Assembly: GCF_001500045.1 (NCBI RefSeq)
Contig: NZ_LQIX01000001.1
Coordinates: 310,001 to 374,000, forward strand
Direction of reading: 5' to 3'
Length of the DNA: 64,000 bases
Source: Mycobacterium sp. GA-1199
GTDB lineage: Bacteria > Actinomycetota > Actinomycetes > Mycobacteriales > Mycobacteriaceae
Made by a program: the position numbers and the translations under genes. This document shows positions 26,852 through 35,827 of the stretch, piece by piece; position 1 is the stretch's first letter, and each line of letters starts with the position of its first letter. The notes under the pieces were generated by a model, which was given only the letters and a program-made list of their open reading frames with translations, did not search any database and had not been told where the DNA came from.

Positions 26852-27223
26852 ATGGACCAGTGGGAGGGCGACGTTACGGCCGAGCCGAGCCTGGTCCGGC
26901 CGTACATCCTGACCGCGGGACGCACCGACTCCCGCGTCTCGTTACCGCTGGAAGCACCGATCGAGACGGTCGACTCGGCCAAGCCGCCGCGGTGGCCGGG
27001 TAACGACGTGCGCGGGCAGATCGTGGCGATGTGCGTCGAGCACCCGTCGGTTGCCGAGATCGCGGTGAAGTTGTCGTTGCCGCTCGGCGTGGCGCGGGTG
27101 CTCATCGGGGATCTCGTGACGCAGGGTTATGTGGCGGTCGGCAGCACCCTGGGCGAGTCGGCCGACGTCGACGAAAGACGTGCGCTGATAGGAAGGACAC
27201 TGCGTGGTCTCAAGGCACTTTGA
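26852..27223 (+). CDS. DUF742 family protein (conservon component)
   Basis: 123 aa, matching Rv3363c and CvnC. DUF742 pattern: VRPYILTAGRTDSR near residue 15, a winged-helix-like middle (SVAEIAVKLSLPLGVARVLIGDL), and the end TLRGLKAL. The fold resembles a small helix-turn-helix; DNA binding has not been shown here. It lies eight bases after the roadblock gene and overlaps the GTPase gene by 20 bases. Confidence 0.9.
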   Translation: MDQWEGDVTAEPSLVRPYILTAGRTDSRVSLPLEAPIETVDSAKPPRWPGNDVRGQIVAMCVEHPSVAEIAVKLSLPLGVARVLIGDLVTQGYVAVGSTLGESADVDERRALIGRTLRGLKAL

Positions 27224-27770
27224 GGAGACCGCCTCCACGAAGATCGTCATCTCCGGTGGCTTCGGCGCCGGGAAGACGACGTTCGTCGGCGCGGTCTCCG
27301 AGATCATGCCGCTGCGGACCGAGGCCTTGGTGACCACCGCCTCGGCGGGCGTCGACGGTCTGGAAGCCACACCGCAGAAGAACACCACGACGGTGGCGAT
27401 GGACTTCGGTCGCATCACCCTGGCCGACGACCTGGTGTTGTACCTGTTCGGCACCCCCGGGCAGCGCCGGTTCTGGTTCATGTGGGACGACCTCGTCCGC
27501 GGCGCGATCGGCGCCATCATCCTCGTCGACGTGCGGCGTCTGCAGGACAGCTTCGCCGCGGTCGACTTCTTCGAGGCGCGCAACGTGCCCTTCCTCATCG
27601 CGATCAATCAATTCGACGGCGCACCAAGTCATCCCGTCGCCGCGGTGCGTAAGGCGTTGGCGCTGGGCGAGCACGTTCCGGTGATCACGGTCGACGCGCG
27701 TGACCGGCAGTCGGCCAAGGCGGCGTTGATCGCGATCACCGAGTACGCTCTGGCGAGCCTGCCTGGTTGA
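27204..27770 (+). CDS. mfpB: Conservon Ras-like GTPase (MfpB/CvnD type)
   Basis: 188 aa from a GTG with GGAAGGA six bases upstream. P-loop GGFGAGKTT near residue 17, switch II-like region LFGTPGQRRFWFMWDDL, and NQFD in the guanine-specificity position (NKxD family). The homologue is Rv3362c. In mycobacteria the equivalent GTPase is reported to interact with MfpA and modulate its effect on DNA gyrase. The start lies within the DUF742 gene, so translation is coupled. mfpA starts four bases after its stop. Confidence 0.92.
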   Translation: MVSRHFEETASTKIVISGGFGAGKTTFVGAVSEIMPLRTEALVTTASAGVDGLEATPQKNTTTVAMDFGRITLADDLVLYLFGTPGQRRFWFMWDDLVRGAIGAIILVDVRRLQDSFAAVDFFEARNVPFLIAINQFDGAPSHPVAAVRKALALGEHVPVITVDARDRQSAKAALIAITEYALASLPG

Positions 27771-27774
27771 CCGA

Positions 27775-28338
27775 GTGCGTCCCGACGAAAGACTGTGGTG
27801 CGACGAGCATTACAGTGGTCGCGACTTTCGCGATGACGACCTCAGCAGGCTGCGCACCGAACGCGTCGTCTTCGACGAGTGTGATTTCCGCGGCGTCGAC
27901 CTCACCGAATCCGAGCATGCCGGTTCGGCGTTCCGGAACTGCAGGTTCGAGCGGGCGACCCTGCACCACAGCATATTCCGGCAGTGCAGCATGCTCGGAT
28001 CGGTGTTCACCGAAAGCCGGTTGCGGCCGCTGACGCTCGTCGACGTCGACATGACGCTGGCCGTCCTGGGCGGGTGCGATCTGCGGGGTGTGGATCTCAC
28101 CGGATGCCGGATGCGCGAGACCAGTCTGGTCGACGCCGACCTGCGCAAGGCGGTGCTGCGTGGCGCGGACCTGACCGGCGCGCGGGTGCAGAACCTGCGA
28201 CTGGACGGGGCCGACCTCCGCGGCGCCCGGACCGACGCGTCACTGTGGACCACCGCCAGCCTCACCGGCGTGAGGATTGACGTCGATCAGGCGCTGGCCT
28301 TCGCCGCCGCGCACGGACTGAACATTCACGGGGAATGA
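27775..28338 (+). CDS. mfpA: Pentapeptide-repeat protein MfpA (DNA gyrase modulator)
   Basis: 187 aa, GTG start. About 30 pentapeptide repeats of the A(D/N)LXX type, for example CDFRGVDLTE and ADLRKAVLRGADLTGA, form a right-handed quadrilateral beta helix. The family protein mimics DNA, binds gyrase and gives low-level fluoroquinolone resistance (Rv3361c, M. smegmatis MfpA). The C-terminal helix (VDQALAFAAAHGL) is the dimerisation segment. It is the last gene of the conservon operon, linking the sensor/GTPase system to gyrase. Confidence 0.93.
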   Translation: MRPDERLWCDEHYSGRDFRDDDLSRLRTERVVFDECDFRGVDLTESEHAGSAFRNCRFERATLHHSIFRQCSMLGSVFTESRLRPLTLVDVDMTLAVLGGCDLRGVDLTGCRMRETSLVDADLRKAVLRGADLTGARVQNLRLDGADLRGARTDASLWTTASLTGVRIDVDQALAFAAAHGLNIHGE

Positions 28339-28437
28339 GCTCAGGAATCGCCTGATCAAAAAACCGCAGCGTATGTGGTGTTTAAGCCCACATCGGGAAA
28401 CTCGCATCTGCAATACCGAATTACTACGTTCTGTCGT

Positions 28438-28923
28438 ATGCAGCTCACCCGGTTCACCGACCTCGGTCTTCGGACGATGATGCTGCTCGCCGCCGGCGAA
28501 GCAGAGGAGCGACGGGTCACCACACGCTCCATCGCAGTCGGTGCGCACGCCTCGGAGAACCACGTCGCCAAGGCGGTCGCCCGGTTGGCCGAACTCGGTG
28601 TGGTGAGCACTCAGCGCGGCAGGGTCGGCGGACTGACCCTGACCGCGGCCGGGCGCGAGGCGTCACTGGGCTGGCTGATCCGTCGCCTCGAGGGTGACCG
28701 GGAGGTCATCGATTGCGACGGCGCCGACCCGTGCCCGCTGGTGTCGGCATGCCGGTTGCGCCGCGCGCTCGCCGACGCCAAGGAAGCGTTCTACCGCGAG
28801 CTCGACCGCCACACCATCGCGGACTTGACAAGGGACGCAGGGCTTCTCCTGATTCATGGGCCGCCGCTCAGAGGCGTCGACTCGCAACCTCCAACCCAAC
28901 CCGCCGAAAGGGCCCCCCGATGA
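28438..28923 (+). CDS. nsrR: Rrf2-family NO-sensing repressor NsrR
   Basis: 161 aa from MQLTRFTDLGLR, the usual Rrf2 start; a longer frame begins 63 bases earlier. A winged helix-turn-helix covers residues 1-80. A cysteine triplet, CDGADPCPLVSAC, has C-X5-C-X5-C spacing, matching the [4Fe-4S] or [2Fe-2S] ligands of NsrR. It probably represses the overlapping hmp gene until NO damages the cluster. The stop overlaps the hmp ATG. The short dyad TACG-N6-CGTA at 28425-28438 overlaps the start codon and might be part of an autoregulatory site. Confidence 0.88.
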   Translation: MQLTRFTDLGLRTMMLLAAGEAEERRVTTRSIAVGAHASENHVAKAVARLAELGVVSTQRGRVGGLTLTAAGREASLGWLIRRLEGDREVIDCDGADPCPLVSACRLRRALADAKEAFYRELDRHTIADLTRDAGLLLIHGPPLRGVDSQPPTQPAERAPR

Positions 28924-30143
28924 CCGCCTTTGCCCCCGCAGCCGCCGACCTCGACCCGCAGCACGCCGAGATCGTGTCGGCCACGCTCCCTCTGATCGGT
29001 GCGCACATCGACGAGATCACCACTGAGTTCTACCGCGGTCTGTTCGCCAACCACCCCGAACTGTTGCGCAATTTGTTCAACCGCGGCAACCAGGCCCAGG
29101 GTGCCCAGCAGCGCGCCCTGGCGGCGTCCATCGCGACCTTCGCCGCCCACCTCGTCGACCCGGAGCTTCCGCACCCGGCCGAACTGCTTTCCCGCATCGG
29201 GCACAAGCACGCGTCACTGGGCATCACCGCAGATCAGTACCCGATCGTGCACGAGCACCTCTTCGCCGCGATCGTCGCGGTCCTGGGCGCCGACACGGTG
29301 ACCGAGGAGGTGGCCGCCGCCTGGGATCGGGTCTACTGGATCATGGCGCAGACCTTGATCGAGATCGAGCACGAGCTCTACTCGGAGGTGGAAGTCGCCG
29401 ACGGTGACGTCTACCGACGCGCCCGTGTCGTTTCCCGGGTCGACGATCCGTCGGGCGCGGTGCTGCTGACCGTCCGCCCAGACGGTGGGAAGTTCCCGGA
29501 ATTCCGTCCCGGACAGTATGTTTCGGTCGGCGTCACGTTGCACGATGGTGCGCGTCAGTTGCGCCAGTACAGCCTCGTCAATGCGCCGGGAGAGGAGCTG
29601 ACGTTCGCGGTCAGGCCGGTCGGCGTGAATGGCGATCAGCCCGCCGGCGAGGTGTCCACCTGGATCACGGCGAACGTCTGCGTCGGCGACATCCTCGACG
29701 TCACCGTGCCGTTCGGTGATCTGCCCGCGCCCACGGGCGATCAACCGCTGGTGCTCATCTCGGCCGGAATCGGCATCACCCCGATGGTCGGAATCCTGGA
29801 GTACCTCGCGGCCGAGGCGCCCGACACCCCGGTGCAGGTGTTGCACGCCGACCGCAGCGATGCCAGCCACCCGCTGCGGGAGCGGCAGCACGAGCTGATG
29901 GCCCAACTGACGAACGGCTCGCTGGACGTCTGGTACGAGGACGGCCTGACCGGTGGGCAGACCGGCGTGCATCCGGGCCTGCTCACGCTTGACGGAATCG
30001 AGTTGCCCCCGACCGCGGAGGTCTATCTGTGCGGCAACAACGGGTTCGTGCAGGCGGTGCGCACCCAATTGTTGGCCCGGGGCGTGACCGCCGCGCAAGT
30101 GCACAGCGAGCTGTTCTCGCCCAACGACTGGCTGCTGTCGTGA
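28920..30143 (+). CDS. hmp: Flavohaemoprotein, nitric oxide dioxygenase
   Basis: 407 aa from the ATG overlapping the nsrR stop, with AAAGGG upstream. The N-terminal globin domain carries the proximal haem His in RIGHKHASLGI near residue 85 and Tyr (EFYRGLF) and Gln in the distal pocket. The FAD domain has RQYSLVNAP, and the NAD domain GIGITPMVGILEYL and VYLCGNNGFVQAV. The enzyme oxidises NO to nitrate with NAD(P)H and O2. Translationally coupled to its probable repressor, giving a self-contained NO detoxification unit. Confidence 0.93.
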   Translation: MTAFAPAAADLDPQHAEIVSATLPLIGAHIDEITTEFYRGLFANHPELLRNLFNRGNQAQGAQQRALAASIATFAAHLVDPELPHPAELLSRIGHKHASLGITADQYPIVHEHLFAAIVAVLGADTVTEEVAAAWDRVYWIMAQTLIEIEHELYSEVEVADGDVYRRARVVSRVDDPSGAVLLTVRPDGGKFPEFRPGQYVSVGVTLHDGARQLRQYSLVNAPGEELTFAVRPVGVNGDQPAGEVSTWITANVCVGDILDVTVPFGDLPAPTGDQPLVLISAGIGITPMVGILEYLAAEAPDTPVQVLHADRSDASHPLRERQHELMAQLTNGSLDVWYEDGLTGGQTGVHPGLLTLDGIELPPTAEVYLCGNNGFVQAVRTQLLARGVTAAQVHSELFSPNDWLLS

Positions 30144-30196
30144 GCCGGTAGCGCTGAAACCGCGCGCGGCCGTCTGCCCGGAGAAAGAATAGGCAG

Positions 30197-30571
30197 ATGG
30201 CCGCCACACGGGAAAGCCACGGGACGACGCGGCGCACCATCGAACGATGGGTCGAACTCTTCAATGCCGGTGACGCTTCGGATATCTCGGAGTTGTACGC
30301 CGAGGATGCGGTCAACCATCAGATCGCGTTGCAACCAGTCGTCGGCCGCGCGGCAATCGAGCGGTTCCATCGCGACACTTTCGAGGCGGGCCCCTTGACC
30401 TGCACCCCTGTAAACCTGGTCGTCGACGGCGAGTGGGGCGCGCTCGAATGGACCGATCCCGATGGGTTCCGCGGCTGCGGATTCTTCCTGGTGCGTGATG
30501 GCAAGATCACGCACCAGCGCGGTTATTGGGACAGCGCGCAGTTGAACGCGGTCCATCCCAAGGTGCGCTAG
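30197..30571 (+). CDS. SnoaL-like (NTF2 fold) protein
   Basis: 124 aa with GGAGAAAG ahead of the ATG. The NTF2-like cone fold shows in RWVELFNAGDASDISELYAEDAVNHQI and in the C-terminal beta sheet ending with KITHQRGYWDSAQL. Such proteins are small isomerases, hydrolases or binding proteins of varied function. The substrate is unknown. It is 53 bases after hmp and could be read with it. Convergent with the FHA-ABC gene. Confidence 0.82.
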   Translation: MAATRESHGTTRRTIERWVELFNAGDASDISELYAEDAVNHQIALQPVVGRAAIERFHRDTFEAGPLTCTPVNLVVDGEWGALEWTDPDGFRGCGFFLVRDGKITHQRGYWDSAQLNAVHPKVR

Positions 30572-30584
30572 GGGCTGGCGCCCG

Positions 30585-33194
30585 TCAGCTGCTGGCGAGC
30601 CGGATCCGCCAGCGCACGAACGCGGTGTAGCCGATGCAGATCAGTGCCAGCATGGCCATGTCGAACAGCCATGTGCCAGCGCTGTGTTCCCAGTGGCGGT
30701 CGTTGGGCGTCAACGGGCCGGGCACCAACCGGATCAGGTCGATCGTCGAGGCCGAAGCCGCGAAACCCCAACGCGCAGGCGTGAACCACGACATCTGATC
30801 GAGCACGATCCGGTCCGTCACCGGGATCATGCCGCCCGAGAACACCAGCTGCGACATGATCGCCACCACCAGCAGCGGCATGATCTGCTCGTTGGACCTG
30901 GCCAACGCCGACAGCGCCAGACCCACCATCGCCGCGGCCACCGTCGTCACCGCGATGTCGACGAACAACTCGATACTGCGGTTACCGATGAATGCACCGC
31001 TGTCCACGGCGCCTGGGCCCCAGCCCTTACCGATGATCGCGATCGCCGTCACGATCGCCGACTGGATGATCGCGAACAGCGTGAACACGAATACCTTCGC
31101 CAAAAGGTATGCGGTCGTGGACAATCCGACGGCCTGCTCGCGTCGGAAGATCGCCCGCTCACCGATCAGCGCCCGGATGGTCAGCGCGGTGCCCATGAAG
31201 ATGGCGCCGACGTTGAGCATGACCAGGATTTGACCCGGTTCGTTGGGTGCCGCGCCGCCCTGCATGGCGGGCACCGGTACACCGAACCCGACGTCGCCGG
31301 GAACCGACAGCGACAGCACGCCCATGATGAACGGCAGCAGCATCAGGAACGCGAAGTAGCCGCGGTCGGAGATCACCAACCGCACCTGACGGCGTGCGAT
31401 CGTCGAGAACTGCCGCCGCACGCTCGTACTCGTCGGGCTGCCCAGATCGGACGGCTGTTCGGTCGGCGGTGGCGGTGACGGCGGTCCGTGCTGGGAACGG
31501 AAGCGCTCGTTGGCCGCCTCGGGATCGCTGGCCACCGAGCTGAAGATGTCGGCCCAGTTGGTCGTGCCCATCGACGGGCCGATCTGGCTGGGCGGGCCGT
31601 AGAACGCGGTCTTGCCGCCCGGCGCCAGCAGCAGCACCTGATCGCAGACGTCGAGATAGGTCAGCGAGTGCGTGACCACCAGCACCACGCGCCCGGCGTC
31701 GGCCAGTTGCCGCAGCATCGTCATGACCTGGCGGTCCAGCGCAGGATCCAGGCCCGAGGTCGGCTCGTCGAGGATCAGCAGCGACGGGCCGGTCAACAGC
31801 TCGAGTGCCACCGAGGCGCGTTTGCGCTGGCCGCCGGAGAGCTTGTCGACGCGGGTCTCCAGATGCTTGGTCATCTCGAGTTCCTCGAGCACCTGCATGA
31901 CGACCTGTTCCCGGTCGGCCTTCGTGGTGTCGGGCGGCAGGCGCAGTTCGGCGGCGTACATCAGCGCCTGACGCACGGTCAGCTGTCCATGGACGACGTC
32001 GTCCTGCGGAACCATCCCGATCCGGGAGCGCAGCGACGCGTATTCGGCGTGCACGTTGTGTCCCTCGAAGGTGACCGTGCCCGTCGTCGGATGGGTGTAG
32101 CCGGCGACCAACCGCGCGAACGTCGACTTACCGGCGCCCGACGGGCCGATGACGGCGGTCAGCGTCCCCGGCCGCGCGGCGATCGAGATGTTGTCCAGCA
32201 GCGTCTTGTTGTTCTCGATGGTCCACGTGACGCCGTGCACCTCCAGCCCGCCGGTGCGGGTGGCGGCCTCGGTCTCGGTGCCGCGGACCAGCGTCCCACC
32301 GGAGAAGACGAGGTCGATGTTGCCGATCGTGACCCTGTCGCCGTCGCGAAGCAGCGCGGACTCCACACGCGCACCGTTGACGAACGTGCCGTTGATGCTG
32401 CGGTTGTCGACGATCTCAGTACCGGCCGGTGTCGGCACCAGGGTGGCGTGGTGGCGCGACGCCAGCACGTCGGGTACCACGATGTCGTTGTCGGTGGCTC
32501 GACCGATCTTGACCGCGCCGGGAGCGTTGTCCGCGGGCCTGCTTCCCGGCCGCAGGATCTTGAGCATGCTCGTGGCGAGGTTGCCCTCGCTGGAGCGCGG
32601 AGCCGCGGTCGGTCCCATCATCGTCGCCGATTCGAGCGCCGGTGACGATATCGGCTGGCGCACCGGCTGCTGCGGGCTCGTATAGGCCGCGGGCTGCGGC
32701 GTGCTGGGATACCGCGGCGGGGGAGGCGCGCTCGGATAGGTCGCTTGCGGACGCGATTGTCCCGGCGGCGGCCCGTATGGCCGCGCGGTGTGCGGACCCG
32801 AGGGCGGACCCGACGGGTAGTTGCCCGCCGGTCGCTGGTTGGCGATCGGCACCGCCACCGTCGGTGTGCGGCCCACCGCGCCCTGGTGACGCCCGATCTC
32901 GAAAGTCAGCCGCGGACCGTCCGGGTTGCCGATGTTGACGGTCTGCCCGTCGTGGATGTCGACCGCGGGAACCCTGCGGTTGTTGACGAACATCCCGTTC
33001 AGGCTGCCGTTGTCGATCGCGACCCACCGGCCCTGATCGAAGCGCACCACCAGATGCGCACGGGAGATCAGGGGGTGGGCAATGCGAACGTCGGCGCGGA
33101 GATCGCGGCCGATGACGACGTCGTTCCCCGCCGCAAAGGTCCGGGTCGATCCGTCGTACCGAACGGTCAGCGCGGGTGGGGCGGGTCGGCTCAT
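30585..33194 (-). CDS. FHA-domain ABC exporter (Rv1747-like)
   Basis: 869 aa from MSRPAPPALTV (Rv1747 is 865 aa). It has two forkhead-associated domains at about residues 25-95 and 215-290 (GRDLRADVRIAHPLISRAH, GRATDNDIVVPDVLASRHH), joined by a proline-rich linker. The nucleotide-binding domain follows: Walker A GPSGAGKST near residue 345, signature LSGGQRKRAS, Walker B LLILDEPTSGLD. A six-helix ABC-2 type membrane domain ends the protein. FHA domains bind phosphothreonine. In M. tuberculosis Rv1747 is phosphorylated by PknF and exports lipid-like envelope material. No kinase gene adjoins it here. Divergent from the small secreted-protein gene. Confidence 0.93.
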   Translation of the reverse strand: MSRPAPPALTVRYDGSTRTFAAGNDVVIGRDLRADVRIAHPLISRAHLVVRFDQGRWVAIDNGSLNGMFVNNRRVPAVDIHDGQTVNIGNPDGPRLTFEIGRHQGAVGRTPTVAVPIANQRPAGNYPSGPPSGPHTARPYGPPPGQSRPQATYPSAPPPPRYPSTPQPAAYTSPQQPVRQPISSPALESATMMGPTAAPRSSEGNLATSMLKILRPGSRPADNAPGAVKIGRATDNDIVVPDVLASRHHATLVPTPAGTEIVDNRSINGTFVNGARVESALLRDGDRVTIGNIDLVFSGGTLVRGTETEAATRTGGLEVHGVTWTIENNKTLLDNISIAARPGTLTAVIGPSGAGKSTFARLVAGYTHPTTGTVTFEGHNVHAEYASLRSRIGMVPQDDVVHGQLTVRQALMYAAELRLPPDTTKADREQVVMQVLEELEMTKHLETRVDKLSGGQRKRASVALELLTGPSLLILDEPTSGLDPALDRQVMTMLRQLADAGRVVLVVTHSLTYLDVCDQVLLLAPGGKTAFYGPPSQIGPSMGTTNWADIFSSVASDPEAANERFRSQHGPPSPPPPTEQPSDLGSPTSTSVRRQFSTIARRQVRLVISDRGYFAFLMLLPFIMGVLSLSVPGDVGFGVPVPAMQGGAAPNEPGQILVMLNVGAIFMGTALTIRALIGERAIFRREQAVGLSTTAYLLAKVFVFTLFAIIQSAIVTAIAIIGKGWGPGAVDSGAFIGNRSIELFVDIAVTTVAAAMVGLALSALARSNEQIMPLLVVAIMSQLVFSGGMIPVTDRIVLDQMSWFTPARWGFAASASTIDLIRLVPGPLTPNDRHWEHSAGTWLFDMAMLALICIGYTAFVRWRIRLASS

Positions 33195-33306
33195 CGACGC
33201 CAACTCTAACGGTAGGCACGGCGGGCCCGGTGGTCCGACCGTGAAAGTTTGCCGGTCGTCCGGCGAGTCGCGCGCAGATGGCGACGAAACGTGGTCACCA
33301 TAGGTC

Positions 33307-33726
33307 ATGGTGTCTCGGGCGCCGTTTCTGGTCGTCGGCATTGGCGGGCTCTGTGTCGTTGCGGCGTTCCTGGCGCCGACGGTCGATGCGCAAAGCGCCA
33401 TCGCGATCGATGCCCGCGGGTTCGTCGACTCCAAAGCCCGTTGCGAGGCGCCATGGCGGCCAGCGGCTTTGGGCCGCACTCAGTTCGCGCTCGTCGCGAT
33501 CTGCGAGCGAGGCGGCAACTACGAGTACCGCGGGGTGCGGATGAGCGACGGTCTGGTGCTGACCGCGCCCGCGGTCGAAAACAGTGACGGCGTCTTCACC
33601 GTCGAGAACGAGGGCGCCACGTACACGTTCTCGGCGAAGGAACTCGTCGTGACCGCCGAGGACCGCGTGTTGGTGACCGAGCCGATGGTGGCCTACGTCG
33701 AACCGCGGCCCGCCGTCGACGGCTGA
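33307..33726 (+). CDS. Small secreted or periplasmic protein of unknown function
   Basis: 139 aa. A signal peptide or anchor covers residues 1-28, ending AFLAPTVDAQS. The mature part has two cysteines (ARCEAPWRP and VAICERGG) that could form a disulphide and looks beta-rich. I do not recognise a family. The last 34 bases overlap the convergent old yellow enzyme gene. AGG lies close before the ATG, so the start is weakly supported. Confidence 0.65.
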   Translation: MVSRAPFLVVGIGGLCVVAAFLAPTVDAQSAIAIDARGFVDSKARCEAPWRPAALGRTQFALVAICERGGNYEYRGVRMSDGLVLTAPAVENSDGVFTVENEGATYTFSAKELVVTAEDRVLVTEPMVAYVEPRPAVDG

Positions 33727-34916
33727 TAGTTGTCGGGCGCGCCGGTCAGCACGCAGTGGGTGTGGCTGTAGATCGTCGGCATGCACTTGTTGCAGTGATC
33801 GCAGATCGAGCGCACCGAACTGTCGGCCTGGATGCGGTTGATCAGGTCCGGTTCGGCCAGCAGCGCACGCCCCATCGCAACGAAGTCGAAGCCTTCGGCC
33901 ATCGCGAGGTCCATCGACTCGCGGTTGGTGATGCCGCCCAACAGAATCAGCGGCATCTTGAGTTCGGCGCGGAACTTCTGGGCGTGGCGTAGCAGAAACG
34001 CCTCGCGGTAGGGGTACTCGCGTAGGAATTTCTTGCCGGTCATCCGGATACCCCACCGGATCGGCGGCTTGAACGCGCCGGCGAACTCCTTGATCGGCGC
34101 GTCGCCGTGGAACAGGTACATCGGGTTGACCAGCGAACTGCCCGCGGTGAGTTCGATGGCGTCCAGGCCGCCGTCCTCCTCGAGCCATTTCGCGGTCTGC
34201 AGCGACTCCTCGATCGGAATGCCGCCGCGCACACCGTCGGTCATGGTCAGCTTCGCGGTGACCGCGAGCGGGGTGCCTTCCTTTTCCACCGCGCGCCGCA
34301 CCGCCATGACGACGCCGCGGGCCACCTTCGCGCGGTTCTCCAGCGAGCCACCGAACTCGTCGGTGCGGCGGTTGAGCAGCGGGGACAGGAACGAGCTGGC
34401 GAGATAGTTGTGGCCGAGGTGGATCTCGACGGCGTCGAAACCGGATTCGATGGCCAGGCGCGCGGCGTTGGCGTGCGCCTCGGTGACCTCGCGGATGTCT
34501 TCACGGGTGGCCTTCTTGGCGAACCGCATCGACAGCGGGTTGAAGAAGCGGATGGGCGCCAGCGCCTTGGCTTTGTTGGTCCGCGCATTTGCGACGGGTC
34601 CGGCGTGGCCGATCTGCGCGCTGATCGCCGCGCCTTCGGCGTGAATCGCGTCCGTCAGCCGCTTGAGTCCCGGCACCGCCTCCGGGCGCATCCAGATCTG
34701 CCAGCCGTCGGTGCGTCCACCGGGGGCGACCGCGCAATAGGCGACCGTCGTCATCCCGACTCCGCCGGCGGCGGGCAGCCGGTGGTAGTTGATCAGATCG
34801 TCGGTGACGAGCGCGTTCGGCGTCGACGCCTCGAACGTCGCCGCCTTGATGATCCGGTTACGCAGCGTCACCGGGCCGAGCTTGGCCGGGGTGAACACAT
34901 TGGGCGCAGTGTTCAT
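33693..34916 (-). CDS. NADH:flavin oxidoreductase, old yellow enzyme family (Rv3359-like)
   Basis: 407 aa (Rv3359 about 396). TIM-barrel FMN enzyme: KLGPVTLRNRII at the start, ISAQIGHAGP, the substrate-site EIHLGHNYLASSFLSPLLNRRTDEFGG-type region (here EIHLGHNYL and NRRTDEFGGS), and GGITNRESMDLAM for FMN phosphate. The C-terminal CDHCNKC plus a later Cys resembles the Fe-S-binding loop of 2,4-dienoyl-CoA-reductase-like members, but the large NAD domain of those is absent. Reduces activated C=C bonds; the physiological substrate is unknown. Divergent from folD with 26 bases between. Confidence 0.9.
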   Translation of the reverse strand: MNTAPNVFTPAKLGPVTLRNRIIKAATFEASTPNALVTDDLINYHRLPAAGGVGMTTVAYCAVAPGGRTDGWQIWMRPEAVPGLKRLTDAIHAEGAAISAQIGHAGPVANARTNKAKALAPIRFFNPLSMRFAKKATREDIREVTEAHANAARLAIESGFDAVEIHLGHNYLASSFLSPLLNRRTDEFGGSLENRAKVARGVVMAVRRAVEKEGTPLAVTAKLTMTDGVRGGIPIEESLQTAKWLEEDGGLDAIELTAGSSLVNPMYLFHGDAPIKEFAGAFKPPIRWGIRMTGKKFLREYPYREAFLLRHAQKFRAELKMPLILLGGITNRESMDLAMAEGFDFVAMGRALLAEPDLINRIQADSSVRSICDHCNKCMPTIYSHTHCVLTGAPDNYQPSTAGRGST

Positions 34917-34942
34917 AAAAGGAGCATGCCAGACTGTGACCC

Positions 34943-35827
34943 GTGGGTGCGATCACACTGGACGGCAAGGCCACGCGCGACGAGATCTTCGTCGACCTCA
35001 CCGAACGCGTCGCGGCGCTGACCCAAGGCCGTCTTCGCGGCTCGGCCGCGGTGGCGGGACGCACGCCCGGGCTGGGGACCGTGCTCGTCGGCGACGACCC
35101 CGGCTCTCATGCCTATGTGCGCGGCAAGCACTCCGACTGCGCGAAGGTCGGCATCAACTCGATCCGCCGCGACCTGCCCGCCGACATCGACCAGGCCACG
35201 CTCGACGAGACGATTGACGAGCTCAACGCCAACCCCGAGTGCACCGGCTACATCGTGCAGTTGCCGCTGCCCAAGCACCTCAACGAGAACGCCGCGCTGG
35301 AGCGCGTCGATCCGGGCAAGGACGCCGACGGTCTGCATCCGACCAATCTCGGGCGGCTGGTTCTCAACGAACCCGCCCCGCTGCCGTGCACCCCGCGCGG
35401 GATCGTGCACCTGCTGCGTCGCTACGAGGTGGAGATCGCCGGCGCGCATGTCGTCGTCATCGGCCGCGGTGTGACGGTCGGCCGCCCGCTCGGGCTGCTG
35501 CTGACCCGTCGTTCGGAAAACGCGACGGTGACGTTGTGCCACACCGCGACCCGTCATCTTCCGGAGTTGGCGCGAGAGGCCGACATCATCATCGCCGCGG
35601 CGGGGATGCCGCACATGGTGACCGCCGAGATGGTGCGGCCCGGGGCGGCGGTTGTCGACGTCGGGGTCAGCCGCGACGAGAACGGCAAGCTCGTCGGCGA
35701 CGTCCACCCCGACGTCTGGGACGTCGCCGGGCACGTCTCGCCCAATCCGGGTGGTGTCGGCCCGCTGACGCGGGCGTTCCTGCTGACGAACGTGGTCGAG
35801 CGCGCGGAGGTACTGGCCGCGACGTGA
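34943..35827 (+). CDS. folD: Bifunctional methylene-THF dehydrogenase / methenyl-THF cyclohydrolase
   Basis: 294 aa, GTG start (Rv3356c, 281 aa). Catalyses NADP-linked oxidation of 5,10-methylene-THF and hydrolysis to 10-formyl-THF, supplying purine and formyl-Met synthesis. Conserved segments: [23 protein letters not shown] with the catalytic Lys, [22 protein letters not shown], and the cofactor loop [16 protein letters not shown]. It overlaps the DUF3017 gene by four bases (GTGA), forming an operon. Confidence 0.96.
   Translation: MGAITLDGKATRDEIFVDLTERVAALTQGRLRGSAAVAGRTPGLGTVLVGDDPGSHAYVRGKHSDCAKVGINSIRRDLPADIDQATLDETIDELNANPECTGYIVQLPLPKHLNENAALERVDPGKDADGLHPTNLGRLVLNEPAPLPCTPRGIVHLLRRYEVEIAGAHVVVIGRGVTVGRPLGLLLTRRSENATVTLCHTATRHLPELAREADIIIAAAGMPHMVTAEMVRPGAAVVDVGVSRDENGKLVGDVHPDVWDVAGHVSPNPGGVGPLTRAFLLTNVVERAEVLAAT

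Noticed and set aside
31488..32645. 385-codon frame antisense to the FHA-ABC gene
   Set aside because: No domain content; a shadow of the ATPase coding region.
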